Positions 1-6,174 of a DNA stretch of 8,632 nucleotides are shown one piece after another. Under the pieces are notes generated by a model. It saw only the letters and a list, made by a program, of their open reading frames with translations, was not told the DNA's origin and ran no database searches. Numbering within the stretch: position 1 is the stretch's first letter; the number at the start of each line of letters is the position of its first letter. Position numbers and translations under genes: made by a program. This DNA comes from an uncultured Eubacteriales bacterium (GTDB lineage: Bacteria; Bacillota; Clostridia; Christensenellales; Borkfalkiaceae): the NCBI GenBank assembly GCA_902797515.1, contig CADBSX010000014.1:1-8632 (forward strand), given 5' to 3'.

Positions 1-1
1 G

Positions 2-382
2 CATAGATTTAAAGGCTTTATCAGGTTTTCGGAAACAGAAAAGGGATATTTTTATTCGCATTACGAGCCCGATAACGATATAACTGCTCTTCTGATGCCG
101 CATTTTACGGCGAGATTTAAAAATCACGCGTTTATAATTCACGACACAAAACGCAATATTCTCGGTTTATACGACGGGGAAAAATCCGCCGTAGTCGAAA
201 ACGACAGACCGATAACCGTATTCCTTTCCGAAAGCGAAAAGTCTTTTACGGAATTATGGACGACTTATTACGACAGCGTAAACATAAAGGAAAGAAAGAA
301 CGAAAAACTGATGAAACAATATCTTCCCGTAAGGTACTGGAAAAATCTTCCCGAAAAAAACAGAAATAAAAAGTCGCCGTAA
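2..382 (+). CDS. DUF4130 / TIGR03915-type DNA metabolism protein, C-terminal part
   Basis: The 5' end lies outside the window; the frame is open from base 2 and gives 126 residues before TAA at 380-382. The visible part matches the DUF4130 domain: an HRFKGFIRF start, then PHFTARF, IIHDTKR, LWTTYYDSVNIKER and a closing PVRYWKNLPE. These are the usual conserved blocks of this family (probable DNA metabolism protein, TIGR03915). In other genomes the family is typically paired with a radical-SAM putative DNA modification/repair protein (TIGR03916), so that partner may lie to the left; this is inference. The biochemical function is not established. An ATG at position 95 is internal to the domain and is not the start. 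The stop codon lies inside the terminator hairpin that follows. The next gene is convergent. Confidence 0.85.
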   Translation, partial: HRFKGFIRFSETEKGYFYSHYEPDNDITALLMPHFTARFKNHAFIIHDTKRNILGLYDGEKSAVVENDRPITVFLSESEKSFTELWTTYYDSVNIKERKNEKLMKQYLPVRYWKNLPEKNRNKKSP

Positions 383-396
383 AACGGCGACTTTTT
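368..396. terminator. Bidirectional intrinsic terminator
   Basis: Thirteen bases (368-380) pair perfectly with 384-396 around an AAA loop. The GC core is AGTCGCCGT/ACGGCGACT, with AAAA on the left and TTTTT on the right. It therefore reads as a hairpin plus T-run on both strands and serves the convergent DUF4130 gene (+) and the guaA operon (-). It overlaps the last codons and stop of the DUF4130 gene. Confidence 0.9.
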
Positions 397-431
397 ATAA
401 GTTTTCAGTAAAATTTTAATATATCGTTTTT

Positions 432-1409
432 CTATTCTTCAACGAATTGCGAGTAATATTTATTCTTTGCGATAAATTCGTCTATTTCTGAAACTTTCAG
501 CGATGAAAGATAACTTACCGTTTCTTTCGCGGTCGGCGCCATAGACAAAACGGGATCCCTGTCCGCAAAGCGGTCGGAAAGATCCTGCATACGCGAGTAA
601 ATTTCCGAATATTCTTCGTCGGTAAGCGTAACGGAATCTATAACGTCGTATAAATCGAGTAAAGAATTGAACGCCTTACATCCGTCCGTTCCCGTGTACC
701 AGAATCTGAAAAGAGCGTAGCCGCCGGCAACGAGCGCGACCGCGAGAAGGGAAAGATAATAGTATTCTGTCAGGACGCTCGAAACGAATACGCCGACGCC
801 CAAGGCGAACACGATTGGAAAAAGAATTAAAAATACCTTATTTCTCTTGCCTTTCGCCATAAATTCGGGGATCATGTTTTTAAGGCTCGTTTCGAGTTTC
901 TTCTTTTTTTTCTGCGTCGTTTCGGCGGAATAATTCTTCAATTCCTCTTCCGTGAGATTGCGTTTCATATAATAAGGCTTATATATATCCGCGATCTCTT
1001 TTTTCGCGTCCTGATCGGCAAAACTTATCGCTTTGTTTAAGTATATTTTATGGCTTTCGTCCTTTAAATCGGTATAATTTTCCGTCTTTGCGGCGACTAT
1101 CGCGAGATATACTCTGTAATCCGAATCGGTATATGCGAGCGCCTCTTTCGCCTTTTCTTCCGCCGCCTTAAACTCCTTTTCCGCTATGAGGTCGTAAGCC
1201 GCCGAAATAATGTTCATTACTTTCAGGTAGTCTTCGCCGTGCGCCTCTTTTACGCCCGAATTATCGGAAAGCGACTGAAAATACTTTTTCGCCTTTACGG
1301 AATTTATCGTTGCCGAGCAATGCGGACAGACGAATTCTTTTTCTTCACCCGCGATAAACAGTTCCGCGCCGCATTCCGGACATTTTGCGTTAATCTGATC
1401 TTTTTCCAT
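432..1409 (-). CDS. Zinc-ribbon protein with two membrane segments, unknown function
   Basis: This is a 325-residue protein I do not recognise as a named family. Residues 10-31 form a zinc ribbon (C10, C13, C28, C31 in CPEC and CPHC). Residues about 65-145 are helical and Ala/Lys/Glu-rich, resembling TPR-type repeats. A basic stretch, including a run of five lysines near 167-171, precedes two hydrophobic segments at about 192-213 and 217-238, which form a hairpin in the membrane. The C-terminal 85 residues are acidic and soluble. Both termini are probably cytoplasmic, given the short loop and flanking basic residues. It is the last gene of the guaA operon: the start is one base after the stop of the 82-residue gene, with AAAGGA just upstream. 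Zinc-ribbon plus transmembrane proteins of this kind are common in Clostridia and are mostly uncharacterised; no role in GMP synthesis can be claimed. Confidence 0.8.
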   Translation of the reverse strand: MEKDQINAKCPECGAELFIAGEEKEFVCPHCSATINSVKAKKYFQSLSDNSGVKEAHGEDYLKVMNIISAAYDLIAEKEFKAAEEKAKEALAYTDSDYRVYLAIVAAKTENYTDLKDESHKIYLNKAISFADQDAKKEIADIYKPYYMKRNLTEEELKNYSAETTQKKKKKLETSLKNMIPEFMAKGKRNKVFLILFPIVFALGVGVFVSSVLTEYYYLSLLAVALVAGGYALFRFWYTGTDGCKAFNSLLDLYDVIDSVTLTDEEYSEIYSRMQDLSDRFADRDPVLSMAPTAKETVSYLSSLKVSEIDEFIAKNKYYSQFVEE

Positions 1410-1410
1410 T

Positions 1411-1659
1411 TTATCCTTTAAGACCTATCGCCTGTCGCGCCATATTTTCGACGACTATATCGTAAATTTCGCCTAAAGACGAACAGTATTCCAAGACGAG
1501 CCACGGCTCGTTGGTATGGTAATGGACCTTTACCATTCTGTCGTCGCCGACGATAAGCATAGAGTCGCCGTCGAAATTATCGTTGAAATACTCTATTATG
1601 CGTTCAGGTTCGAGGTCAACGCCCTCGATAAGTAATTGCGTATCGTAAATATATTTCAT
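1411..1659 (-). CDS. Stand-alone FakA (DAK2/YloV) middle-domain protein
   Basis: An 82-residue protein that matches the middle domain of the fatty acid kinase FakA/YloV, without the N-terminal DhaL kinase domain or the C-terminal FakB-binding domain. Matching blocks are GDSMLIVGDD (31-40), VKVHYHTNEPW with H46 and H48 (43-53), VLEYCSSLGEI and the closing IVVENMARQ. In full-length FakA the two His of the VHVHT block bind zinc together with a Cys in a YCTEF block. Here the corresponding block is YDTQL, so the Cys is replaced by Asp (D6). Short proteins like this are annotated in Clostridia as 'kinase to dihydroxyacetone kinase', but this one has no kinase active site. It begins six bases after guaA; the last codons of guaA (GAG TGG GAG) supply a GGGAG ribosome binding site. 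This suggests translational coupling. It looks intact rather than a decayed fakA. A metal-binding or acyl-binding role is only a guess. Confidence 0.8.
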   Translation of the reverse strand: MKYIYDTQLLIEGVDLEPERIIEYFNDNFDGDSMLIVGDDRMVKVHYHTNEPWLVLEYCSSLGEIYDIVVENMARQAIGLKG

Positions 1660-1665
1660 TAGTCT

Positions 1666-3198
1666 TTACTCCCACTCTATCGTTGCGGGCGGTTTCGACG
1701 TTATATCGTAAACCACTCTGTTTATATCCCGTACTTCGTTTACAATCCTGTTCGATATTTTTTCGAGGACCTCGTAAGGAATTCTCGCCCAATCGGCTGT
1801 CATTCCGTCGATACTCGTAACGGCGCGGAGCGCGACAGTATAAGAATACGTCCTGCTGTCGCCCATTACGCCGACCGAACGGCTATTCGTCAGAACCACG
1901 AAATATTGCCATATTTCTCTGTCTAATCCCGCTTTCGCTATCTCTTCTCTGTATATAAAATCCGCGTCTTGAAGCGTCTTTATCTTTTCTCTCGTCACTT
2001 CGCCTATTATTCTTATAGCAAGCCCGGGACCCGGAAAAGGCTGGCGCATAACGATGTTTTCAGGCAAACCGAGTTCCGTTCCGACTTTTCTCACTTCGTC
2101 TTTAAAAAGATCGCGCAAAGGCTCAATTATCTCTTTGAATTCCACCACGCTCGGAAGTCCGCCGACGTTATGGTGCGATTTTATTACCGCGCTTTTGCCT
2201 TTTCCGCTCTCGATGACGTCAGGATAGATAGTTCCCTGAACGAGATAATCGACTTTCCCTATTTTTTTCGCCTCGTCCTCGAAAACGCGTATAAATTCCG
2301 CGCCTATGATCTTCCTCTTCCGTTCGGGCTCCGAAACGCCTTCGAGCTGACCGAGAAATCTGTCAGCCGCATCGGCTTTGACAAGGTTCATGCCGCGCTC
2401 GGTACGGAATACTCTGTAAACGTCCTCCGCCTCGTTTTTGCGAAGTAAGCCGTGATCGACGAAAATACAAGTCAAATTGTCGCCTATCGCCCTGTGAACG
2501 AGCGTAGCGGCGACCGCGCTATCGACTCCCCCGCTCATCGCGCAGAGGACTTTGCCGTTTCCGACTTTTCTTTTTATCGCGGCGACCTGCTCTTTTACGA
2601 AGTTGGACATAGTCCAATCGCCCGAAACGCCGCAGATCTTATAGAGAAAATTCCTGAGTATTAAAGAGCCTTGTTTCGTATGAAGAACTTCGGGATGGAA
2701 CTGAACGCCGTAAAAGCCGGCCTTTGCGTTTTCCATGGCGGCGACGGGACAATGTTCCGTTTTTGCGGTCGTCTTAAAACCTTCCGGCAGTTCCGAAATA
2801 AAGTCCGTATGGCTCATCCAACAGACGTTATTTTCGTCAACGCCGTCGAAAATCATACTTTTTTCATAGCGGATATCGACTTTCCCGTATTCTCTCAATT
2901 CCGCGTGATCGACTTTACCGCCGAGAGTATAAGCCATCAACTGCGCACCGTAACATATTCCGAGAACGGGAACGCCGAGCGAGAATATTTCCCTTGAAAC
3001 GTGCGGTGAGTTTTCCTCGTAAACGCTGTTCGGTCCGCCCGTGAAAACTATGCCTTTCGGCGCGTATTTTTTTATAAAATCGATCGGAACGTCGCAGGAA
3101 ACGAGTTCGCAATAGACGTTTTGTTCCCTTATTCTTCTCGCGATAAGCTGATTATACTGCCCGCCGAAATCGAGAACGAGTATCTTTTCGTGTTCCAT
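1666..3198 (-). CDS. guaA: GMP synthase (glutamine-hydrolysing)
   Basis: Converts XMP, glutamine and ATP to GMP, glutamate, AMP and PPi, the last step of guanine nucleotide synthesis, in the cytoplasm. The protein is 510 residues, the normal full length. Residues 1-190 are the class I glutamine amidotransferase domain, with the nucleophile C82 in GICYGAQ and the H168/E170 pair in GVQFHPEV. The ATP-pyrophosphatase domain follows, with the PP-loop SGGVDSAV at 222-229. The C-terminal dimerisation and XMP-binding domain carries [13 protein letters not shown] at about 385-397 and ends in KPPATIEWE, as in other GuaA proteins. The start is an ATG with GGAAGG nine bases upstream. It is the second gene of a leftward operon, 22 bases after an unknown anchored protein. 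No purine riboswitch is visible before the operon. Confidence 0.98.
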   Translation of the reverse strand: MEHEKILVLDFGGQYNQLIARRIREQNVYCELVSCDVPIDFIKKYAPKGIVFTGGPNSVYEENSPHVSREIFSLGVPVLGICYGAQLMAYTLGGKVDHAELREYGKVDIRYEKSMIFDGVDENNVCWMSHTDFISELPEGFKTTAKTEHCPVAAMENAKAGFYGVQFHPEVLHTKQGSLILRNFLYKICGVSGDWTMSNFVKEQVAAIKRKVGNGKVLCAMSGGVDSAVAATLVHRAIGDNLTCIFVDHGLLRKNEAEDVYRVFRTERGMNLVKADAADRFLGQLEGVSEPERKRKIIGAEFIRVFEDEAKKIGKVDYLVQGTIYPDVIESGKGKSAVIKSHHNVGGLPSVVEFKEIIEPLRDLFKDEVRKVGTELGLPENIVMRQPFPGPGLAIRIIGEVTREKIKTLQDADFIYREEIAKAGLDREIWQYFVVLTNSRSVGVMGDSRTYSYTVALRAVTSIDGMTADWARIPYEVLEKISNRIVNEVRDINRVVYDITSKPPATIEWE

Positions 3199-3220
3199 AA
3201 ATTAAAGCCTTCCGTAAAAT

Positions 3221-3796
3221 TTAAATATCTTTGAGTTTATTTATATCCGTTTCGAGTTCGGTCAGTCCCGCGTCGAAACCTCCGCGCTCGTAAGCGCTTA
3301 TCAAAAGGGCGGAATAATCTTTGTCGGAATTATAAAGAGCAAGCCTCACGGCGAGATAAAAAGGCGAATTTTCGTCATACGTCGTCTTTTCGTAGCCGTA
3401 ATTTTCCGCAATATCTACCGATTTTCCGTAAGCGGAAACGTTATAATTGGATTCGACCGCGATAAAGGAATAATATCTGTATTCCGAGCCGTCCTTTACC
3501 GTTTCCCTGAATTTCAGGTTTTCGTCCGCGACCAAAGAATAAGAATATTTCGCGACTTTTTCTTCCGAGCCCGCGGCGACGGACGCATTTACGAGTATTT
3601 TTAAATCGGATATATCGCCCGTCCTGTCGTATTGCCGCTCGTATAAAAAAGCCGCCGCGTTTTTTATGCCGAGATCGGAACAAAATTTTCCGAGCAAGGC
3701 GGGGCGGATCGCTCCGACCGAAACGGTCACGAGCGCCGAAACGACAAAAAGAATCAAAAAAGTTATTATCGCCGTTTTTACGATAGTTTTTTTCAT
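3221..3796 (-). CDS. Membrane-anchored protein of unknown function, first gene of the guaA operon
   Basis: A 191-residue protein with a basic N-terminus (MKKTIVK) and one hydrophobic segment at about 7-29. This is a signal anchor or uncleaved signal peptide, so most of the chain should be outside the membrane. The rest is mostly helical, Tyr/Ala/Asp/Glu-rich and suggestive of a TPR-like or other alpha-solenoid fold (for example, AFLYERQYDRTGDISDL near 49-63). No catalytic motif is seen and I do not recognise the family. The start is supported by GAGGT five bases before the ATG and by a promoter further upstream. Only 22 bases separate it from guaA. No functional link to GMP synthesis is visible; the shared transcript may simply reflect local gene order. 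Confidence 0.75.
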   Translation of the reverse strand: MKKTIVKTAIITFLILFVVSALVTVSVGAIRPALLGKFCSDLGIKNAAAFLYERQYDRTGDISDLKILVNASVAAGSEEKVAKYSYSLVADENLKFRETVKDGSEYRYYSFIAVESNYNVSAYGKSVDIAENYGYEKTTYDENSPFYLAVRLALYNSDKDYSALLISAYERGGFDAGLTELETDINKLKDI

Positions 3797-3825
3797 TTGT
3801 TACCTCAACGCAGATATTTTATCAC

Positions 3826-3855
3826 ATTATATAATAAATTGCAAGTTTTTTTAAA
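3826..3855 (-). promoter_or_regulatory. Predicted sigma-A-type promoter of the guaA operon
   Basis: On the minus strand a perfect TATAAT (3826-3831) lies 29 bases before the ATG of the 191-residue gene. A weak -35, TTTAAA (3850-3855, four of six consensus bases), is 18 bases upstream of it. The surroundings are strongly AT-rich. The -10 is convincing; the -35 is not. The divergent lipoprotein gene starts within the same 101-base interval. Confidence 0.5.
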
Positions 3856-3897
3856 TAATAGCGAATTTATATAACAAATATTTCATAAGAATAAACC

Positions 3898-4548
3898 ATG
3901 AAAAAAATATGTATTATATTGTTTTCGGCGCTGATTTTATCCTTCGTTTCCTGTTCGGGAAAAGACGACTTCTCTACTCAAAACGTCAGTCAACTCCGCG
4001 AAAACGTATTCGTGTACGAAAACGACGACTTCTTCGCCGAGGCGTTCGCGGAATATCGCGAAAAAGAAAAAGCCGACGACGGTTTCGTCGGAGAACGGAA
4101 AAATTTTATGATATTCCGGTTGAGATTTAAAAAGAAAAGTTTTCAGTCCGCATCGATAAAATTTGAAACGGACGGAATAAAATACGAGAACGACTTCGGT
4201 TTTTCCCCGTCGTCGTCTTACGTATCCTGCGAAACGGAAGTGTCATCGTTTCCGAAGAGTTCTTTTTTCGCGGCGCTCGATATCGACGGAAATGAACACA
4301 CCGTTGAATTCGTGTCGGTAAAAAACGAAGGAACACTCGGATGCGAAAAAGCGATAAAAGAGTGCGAAACAAAAGAAAAAGACAGAATTTCCGAATTTAT
4401 AAAGGATAAAAATTACGAAATCAGAGTACGACTTATCGAAAACGGCGGTTTCAATTTCTATTTCGTCGGTTATATCACCGAAAATTCTTCCGTTTCCTTC
4501 CTTTTGGACGGAATAACGGGCGAGGTTCTCGCCGTAAAGGAAAATTAA
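3898..4548 (+). CDS. Predicted lipoprotein, possible PepSY-like C-terminus
   Basis: A 216-residue secreted protein. Residues 1-18 are a classic signal sequence (MKK, then a hydrophobic stretch). C19 within SFVSC is the likely lipidated Cys; the lipobox has Phe at -3, which is unusual but compatible with signal peptidase II. The mature part is charged, rich in Lys, Glu, Phe and Asp, with two further Cys at 111 and 149 and one at 156. Residues about 149-216 show a helix followed by paired strands ending in DGITGEVLAV, which resembles the end of a PepSY domain; this is tentative. The start is fixed by an in-frame TAA two codons upstream. No good ribosome binding site is seen, only AAGAA at 3887-3891, so expression may be low. 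It is on the same strand as rubrerythrin, 61 bases before it. Function unknown. Confidence 0.75.
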   Translation: MKKICIILFSALILSFVSCSGKDDFSTQNVSQLRENVFVYENDDFFAEAFAEYREKEKADDGFVGERKNFMIFRLRFKKKSFQSASIKFETDGIKYENDFGFSPSSSYVSCETEVSSFPKSSFFAALDIDGNEHTVEFVSVKNEGTLGCEKAIKECETKEKDRISEFIKDKNYEIRVRLIENGGFNFYFVGYITENSSVSFLLDGITGEVLAVKEN

Positions 4549-4598
4549 TTACTGATTGAACGTATTATTTCCGAAAAAAAAGTTCAAAATAATATCGC

Positions 4599-4606
4599 AA
4601 GGAGGT
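4599..4606 (+). promoter_or_regulatory. Strong ribosome binding site that fixes the rubrerythrin start
   Basis: AAGGAGGT, a near-perfect Shine-Dalgarno sequence, lies three bases before ATG 4610. An in-frame ATG at 4556 would add 18 residues that include this site and would not match the rubrerythrin family start, so 4610 is preferred. The short spacing (GGAGG core five bases from the ATG) is acceptable. Confidence 0.9.
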
Positions 4607-4609
4607 AAT

Positions 4610-5188
4610 ATGGAGTTTAACTTAACGAAAACCTGTAGAAATCTGGCTGCAAGTTTTGCCGGAGAATGTCAGGCGGGAATGAGATATCAACTGATCGCGA
4701 AAGACGCGCTTAACCAAGGTTATAAAACTTTGAGCGACGAGATAAAGCATATCGCGAAAAACGAAACGTATCACGCAAAGGTTTTCTTCGATTATATAAT
4801 CCAGAATAACGGAAACACAAAAAATATTGAAATTACAAACGGCTTTCCGTTCGAGGGCGATACGATAGAAAACGGGCTTATGTTTGCGGCGGACGCGGAA
4901 GCAAAAGAAAGCGATCTTATATATCCCGAATACGCGAGGATCGCGGCGGAAGAAGGATTCAAAGAAATTTCGGATACTTTTTTAAGAGTCGCGGAAGTGG
5001 AATCGCATCACAGGATAATGTTTGAATATCTTTATAAAAACTTCAAAGAAGGCACTCTGTTTACGAGCGATAAGCCGATAGAATACGAATGTACCAACTG
5101 CGGTTTTCGCTTTACAGCAAAACAAGCGTTCAGCGTTTGCCCATTATGTAAATCGAGTCAGGGTTTTGTAAAGTTGCATCTCCCGTAA
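4610..5188 (+). CDS. rbr: Rubrerythrin
   Basis: A 192-residue non-haem iron protein that reduces hydrogen peroxide in the cytoplasm of anaerobes, with electrons usually from rubredoxin. The N-terminal four-helix diiron domain (1-145) carries the expected ligands: E19 in FAGECQ, E52 and H55 in NETYH, E97 and E100 in AEAKE, and E131 and H134 in VESHH. The exact choice among the 97/100 pair is by analogy with the family. The C-terminal rubredoxin-like domain has C161, C164, C177 and C180 with the typical spacing of 12 between the two pairs, binding one iron. Both modules are complete and the length is normal. The preceding 61 bases contain a TTGAAC/GTTCAA inverted repeat but no convincing promoter. 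A 34-residue Cys-containing peptide follows after four bases. Confidence 0.96.
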   Translation: MEFNLTKTCRNLAASFAGECQAGMRYQLIAKDALNQGYKTLSDEIKHIAKNETYHAKVFFDYIIQNNGNTKNIEITNGFPFEGDTIENGLMFAADAEAKESDLIYPEYARIAAEEGFKEISDTFLRVAEVESHHRIMFEYLYKNFKEGTLFTSDKPIEYECTNCGFRFTAKQAFSVCPLCKSSQGFVKLHLP

Positions 5189-5192
5189 GAAC

Positions 5193-5297
5193 ATGAAAAA
5201 GACTACTGAAAATACCAAGAACACTTCCAAGTCTTGCAAAAACACCAAGTCTTGCGAGAACGGAAAGAGCAAAAACGAAAGCAAAAACTGCAAATAA
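5193..5297 (+). CDS. 34-residue Lys/Asn/Cys-rich peptide downstream of rubrerythrin
   Basis: ATG at 5193, four bases after the rubrerythrin stop, opens a 34-codon frame ending in TAA at 5295-5297. The composition is extreme: 10 Lys, 6 Asn, 5 Ser, 5 Thr, 3 Cys and 3 Glu, with no hydrophobic residue except Met1. Cys15, Cys21 and Cys33 sit in SCK, SCE and NCK. A repeated unit (SKSCKN / TKSCEN) is encoded by an 11-base direct repeat at 5227-5237 and 5245-5255, in phase six codons apart. No Shine-Dalgarno is visible, so translation would have to be coupled to rubrerythrin. The peptide is likely disordered and possibly metal-binding. It is also possible that this is not translated. The position before the shared terminator puts it on the rubrerythrin transcript. 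Confidence 0.5.
   Translation: MKKTTENTKNTSKSCKNTKSCENGKSKNESKNCK
5227..5255 (+). repeat. Short in-phase direct repeat inside the 34-residue peptide gene
   Basis: CCAAGTCTTGC occurs at 5227-5237 and again at 5245-5255. The period of 18 bases keeps reading phase, and each copy encodes an SC dipeptide after a Lys. Confidence 0.8.
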
Positions 5298-5312
5298 TTT
5301 CAAAACTTAACG

Positions 5313-5344
5313 AAAGCGGACGGATCAATTATCCGTCCGCTTTT
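5313..5344. terminator. Bidirectional intrinsic terminator
   Basis: AAAGCGGACGGAT (5313-5325) pairs with ATCCGTCCGCTTT (5331-5343) around a five-base loop. On the plus strand a short T-run follows, ending rubrerythrin and the small peptide gene. On the minus strand TTTCGTT follows, which is a weaker tail, ending ruvX-DUF1292. The hairpin overlaps the last codons and the TGA of the DUF1292 gene. Confidence 0.85.
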
Positions 5345-5642
5345 CTTCCGCTTTATCACAACCGCCGCATCGCGAGCAATTTTTACAAGGTTTCGGCTCG
5401 TCCGCGTCACCGCTCTCTTTAAGGAACACGTCGTATAATTCCGAGAGAGTTTCTTCGTCTTTTACAGGGAAAAGAGTTTCATCCTTCCCCTCCCGCTCGA
5501 CGCGGAAAACGACGAGTTCGGCGGGATCGATATCCCCTGTAGGCTCGGACGGCTGAAAGAAAAAATACCATTGCCCTTTATAATCTATCGTCCCTACGTG
5601 ATAAAAATCGACCAAAGATCCCTCTTCGAATTCCATACTCAT
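5325..5642 (-). CDS. DUF1292 protein with a CxxCxxCxxC tail
   Basis: A 105-residue protein of the DUF1292 (YrzB-like) family. The family is small, acidic and of unknown function, and is a frequent neighbour of ruvX in Firmicutes, as it is here. The DUF1292 core covers about residues 4-77, with the FRVEREGKDETLFPVKDEETLSELYDVF type of ending. After it comes an acidic linker and a tail with C86, C89, C92 and C95 (CKNCSRCGGC), which could hold a metal or an iron-sulfur cluster; this is inference. The start is ATG 5642, one base after the ruvX stop, with GAAGGT eight to nine bases upstream inside ruvX. A second ATG two codons later is possible but less well placed. Confidence 0.88.
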   Translation of the reverse strand: MSMEFEEGSLVDFYHVGTIDYKGQWYFFFQPSEPTGDIDPAELVVFRVEREGKDETLFPVKDEETLSELYDVFLKESGDADEPKPCKNCSRCGGCDKAEEKRTDN

Positions 5643-5643
5643 A

Positions 5644-6075
5644 TTACTTTACCTTCGCCTCGTTTTTAATTTTACTTAAATAACCTTCGAGAATATACGA
5701 CGCGGCGATCTTATCGATCACGCCTTTTCTTTTTTCTCTGCTCATATCCGCCTCCAAAAGAACGCGTTTTGCCATAAGCGTGGTAAACCTCTCGTCGAAA
5801 AGCACGATTTCGATATTCGTAAAACGTTTTAAAATATCAATAAAATCCTGCGTTTTTTTCGTTTGATCGCTTTTTGAACCGTCAAAGTTTACGGGAAGAC
5901 CGCAAACTATTTTTTCGGCGTTTTTTTCTTTTGCGAGTTTAGCGAGATATTCCGCGTCTTGTTCCTTTGCCTTTCTGTGATAAGTTTCGAGCGGTAACGC
6001 CATTTCATTGAACGGATCCGAAACGGCGACGCCTATTCTCTTATCCCCTATGTCGAACGCTATTATTCTTCCCAT
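5644..6075 (-). CDS. ruvX: RuvX / YqgF-family putative Holliday junction resolvase or pre-16S rRNA nuclease
   Basis: A 143-residue RNase H-fold protein of the YqgF family. The E. coli member is implicated in 16S rRNA 5'-end maturation, and members have also been called Holliday-junction resolvases. Conserved blocks are complete: FDIGDKRIGVAVSD with D8, IVCGLPVNFDG at 56-66, FDERFTT with E95, and IDKIAASYILEGYL with D121, forming the acidic active site. The length is typical. AGGTG upstream of the ATG is a usable ribosome binding site. It is followed by DUF1292 one base later, reproducing the yrrK-yrzB order of Bacillus. The usual third member, a DUF965 (yrzL) gene, is not upstream here; instead there is a divergent small membrane protein gene. 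Confidence 0.95.
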   Translation of the reverse strand: MGRIIAFDIGDKRIGVAVSDPFNEMALPLETYHRKAKEQDAEYLAKLAKEKNAEKIVCGLPVNFDGSKSDQTKKTQDFIDILKRFTNIEIVLFDERFTTLMAKRVLLEADMSREKRKGVIDKIAASYILEGYLSKIKNEAKVK

Positions 6076-6102
6076 AAAAACACCTACTATCGATAAGGTA
6101 TG

Positions 6103-6132
6103 TTGATCCTATGATTATTTTATTGATATATT
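6103..6132 (+). promoter_or_regulatory. Possible promoter of the 58-residue membrane protein gene
   Basis: TTGATC (6103-6108) and TATATT (6127-6132) are separated by 18 bases, giving four and five matches to the sigma-A consensus. A CATACTAT at 6135-6142 also resembles a sigma-E -10 (CATACAAT), but the matching -35 is poor. Both are weak calls; one of them probably drives the gene at 6175. Confidence 0.35.
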
Positions 6133-6160
6133 CACATACTATCCGCAGGGATTATTTCCC

Positions 6161-6168
6161 GAGGAGGT
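6161..6168 (+). promoter_or_regulatory. Strong ribosome binding site for the 58-residue gene
   Basis: GAGGAGGT lies six bases before ATG 6175. It is nearly ideal and is the main reason to accept the short reading frame as a real gene. Confidence 0.85.
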
Positions 6169-6174
6169 AAAACC

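Noticed and set aside
1411..1659. Decayed remnant of a full fakA gene
   Set aside because: The frame is intact, has its own ribosome binding site, is tightly spaced on both sides, and similar short proteins are known in Clostridia.
1969..2997. Three plus-strand reading frames (1969-2448, 2452-2664, 2671-2997)
   Set aside because: They are antisense to guaA, whose domains and motifs are complete; no ribosome binding sites or family motifs support them.
3797..3897. Purine riboswitch or attenuator before the guaA operon
   Set aside because: Only about 100 AT-rich bases shared with a divergent gene; no riboswitch-like paired stems or terminator were seen.
4556..4609. In-frame upstream ATG that would lengthen rubrerythrin by 18 residues
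   Set aside because: The strong AAGGAGGT site at 4599-4606 lies inside this extension and points to ATG 4610; the extension does not resemble a rubrerythrin start.
5234..5422. Plus-strand frame of 62 codons across the terminator
   Set aside because: It runs through the terminator hairpin and the DUF1292 gene, and its sequence is low-complexity and basic, as expected of a shadow frame.
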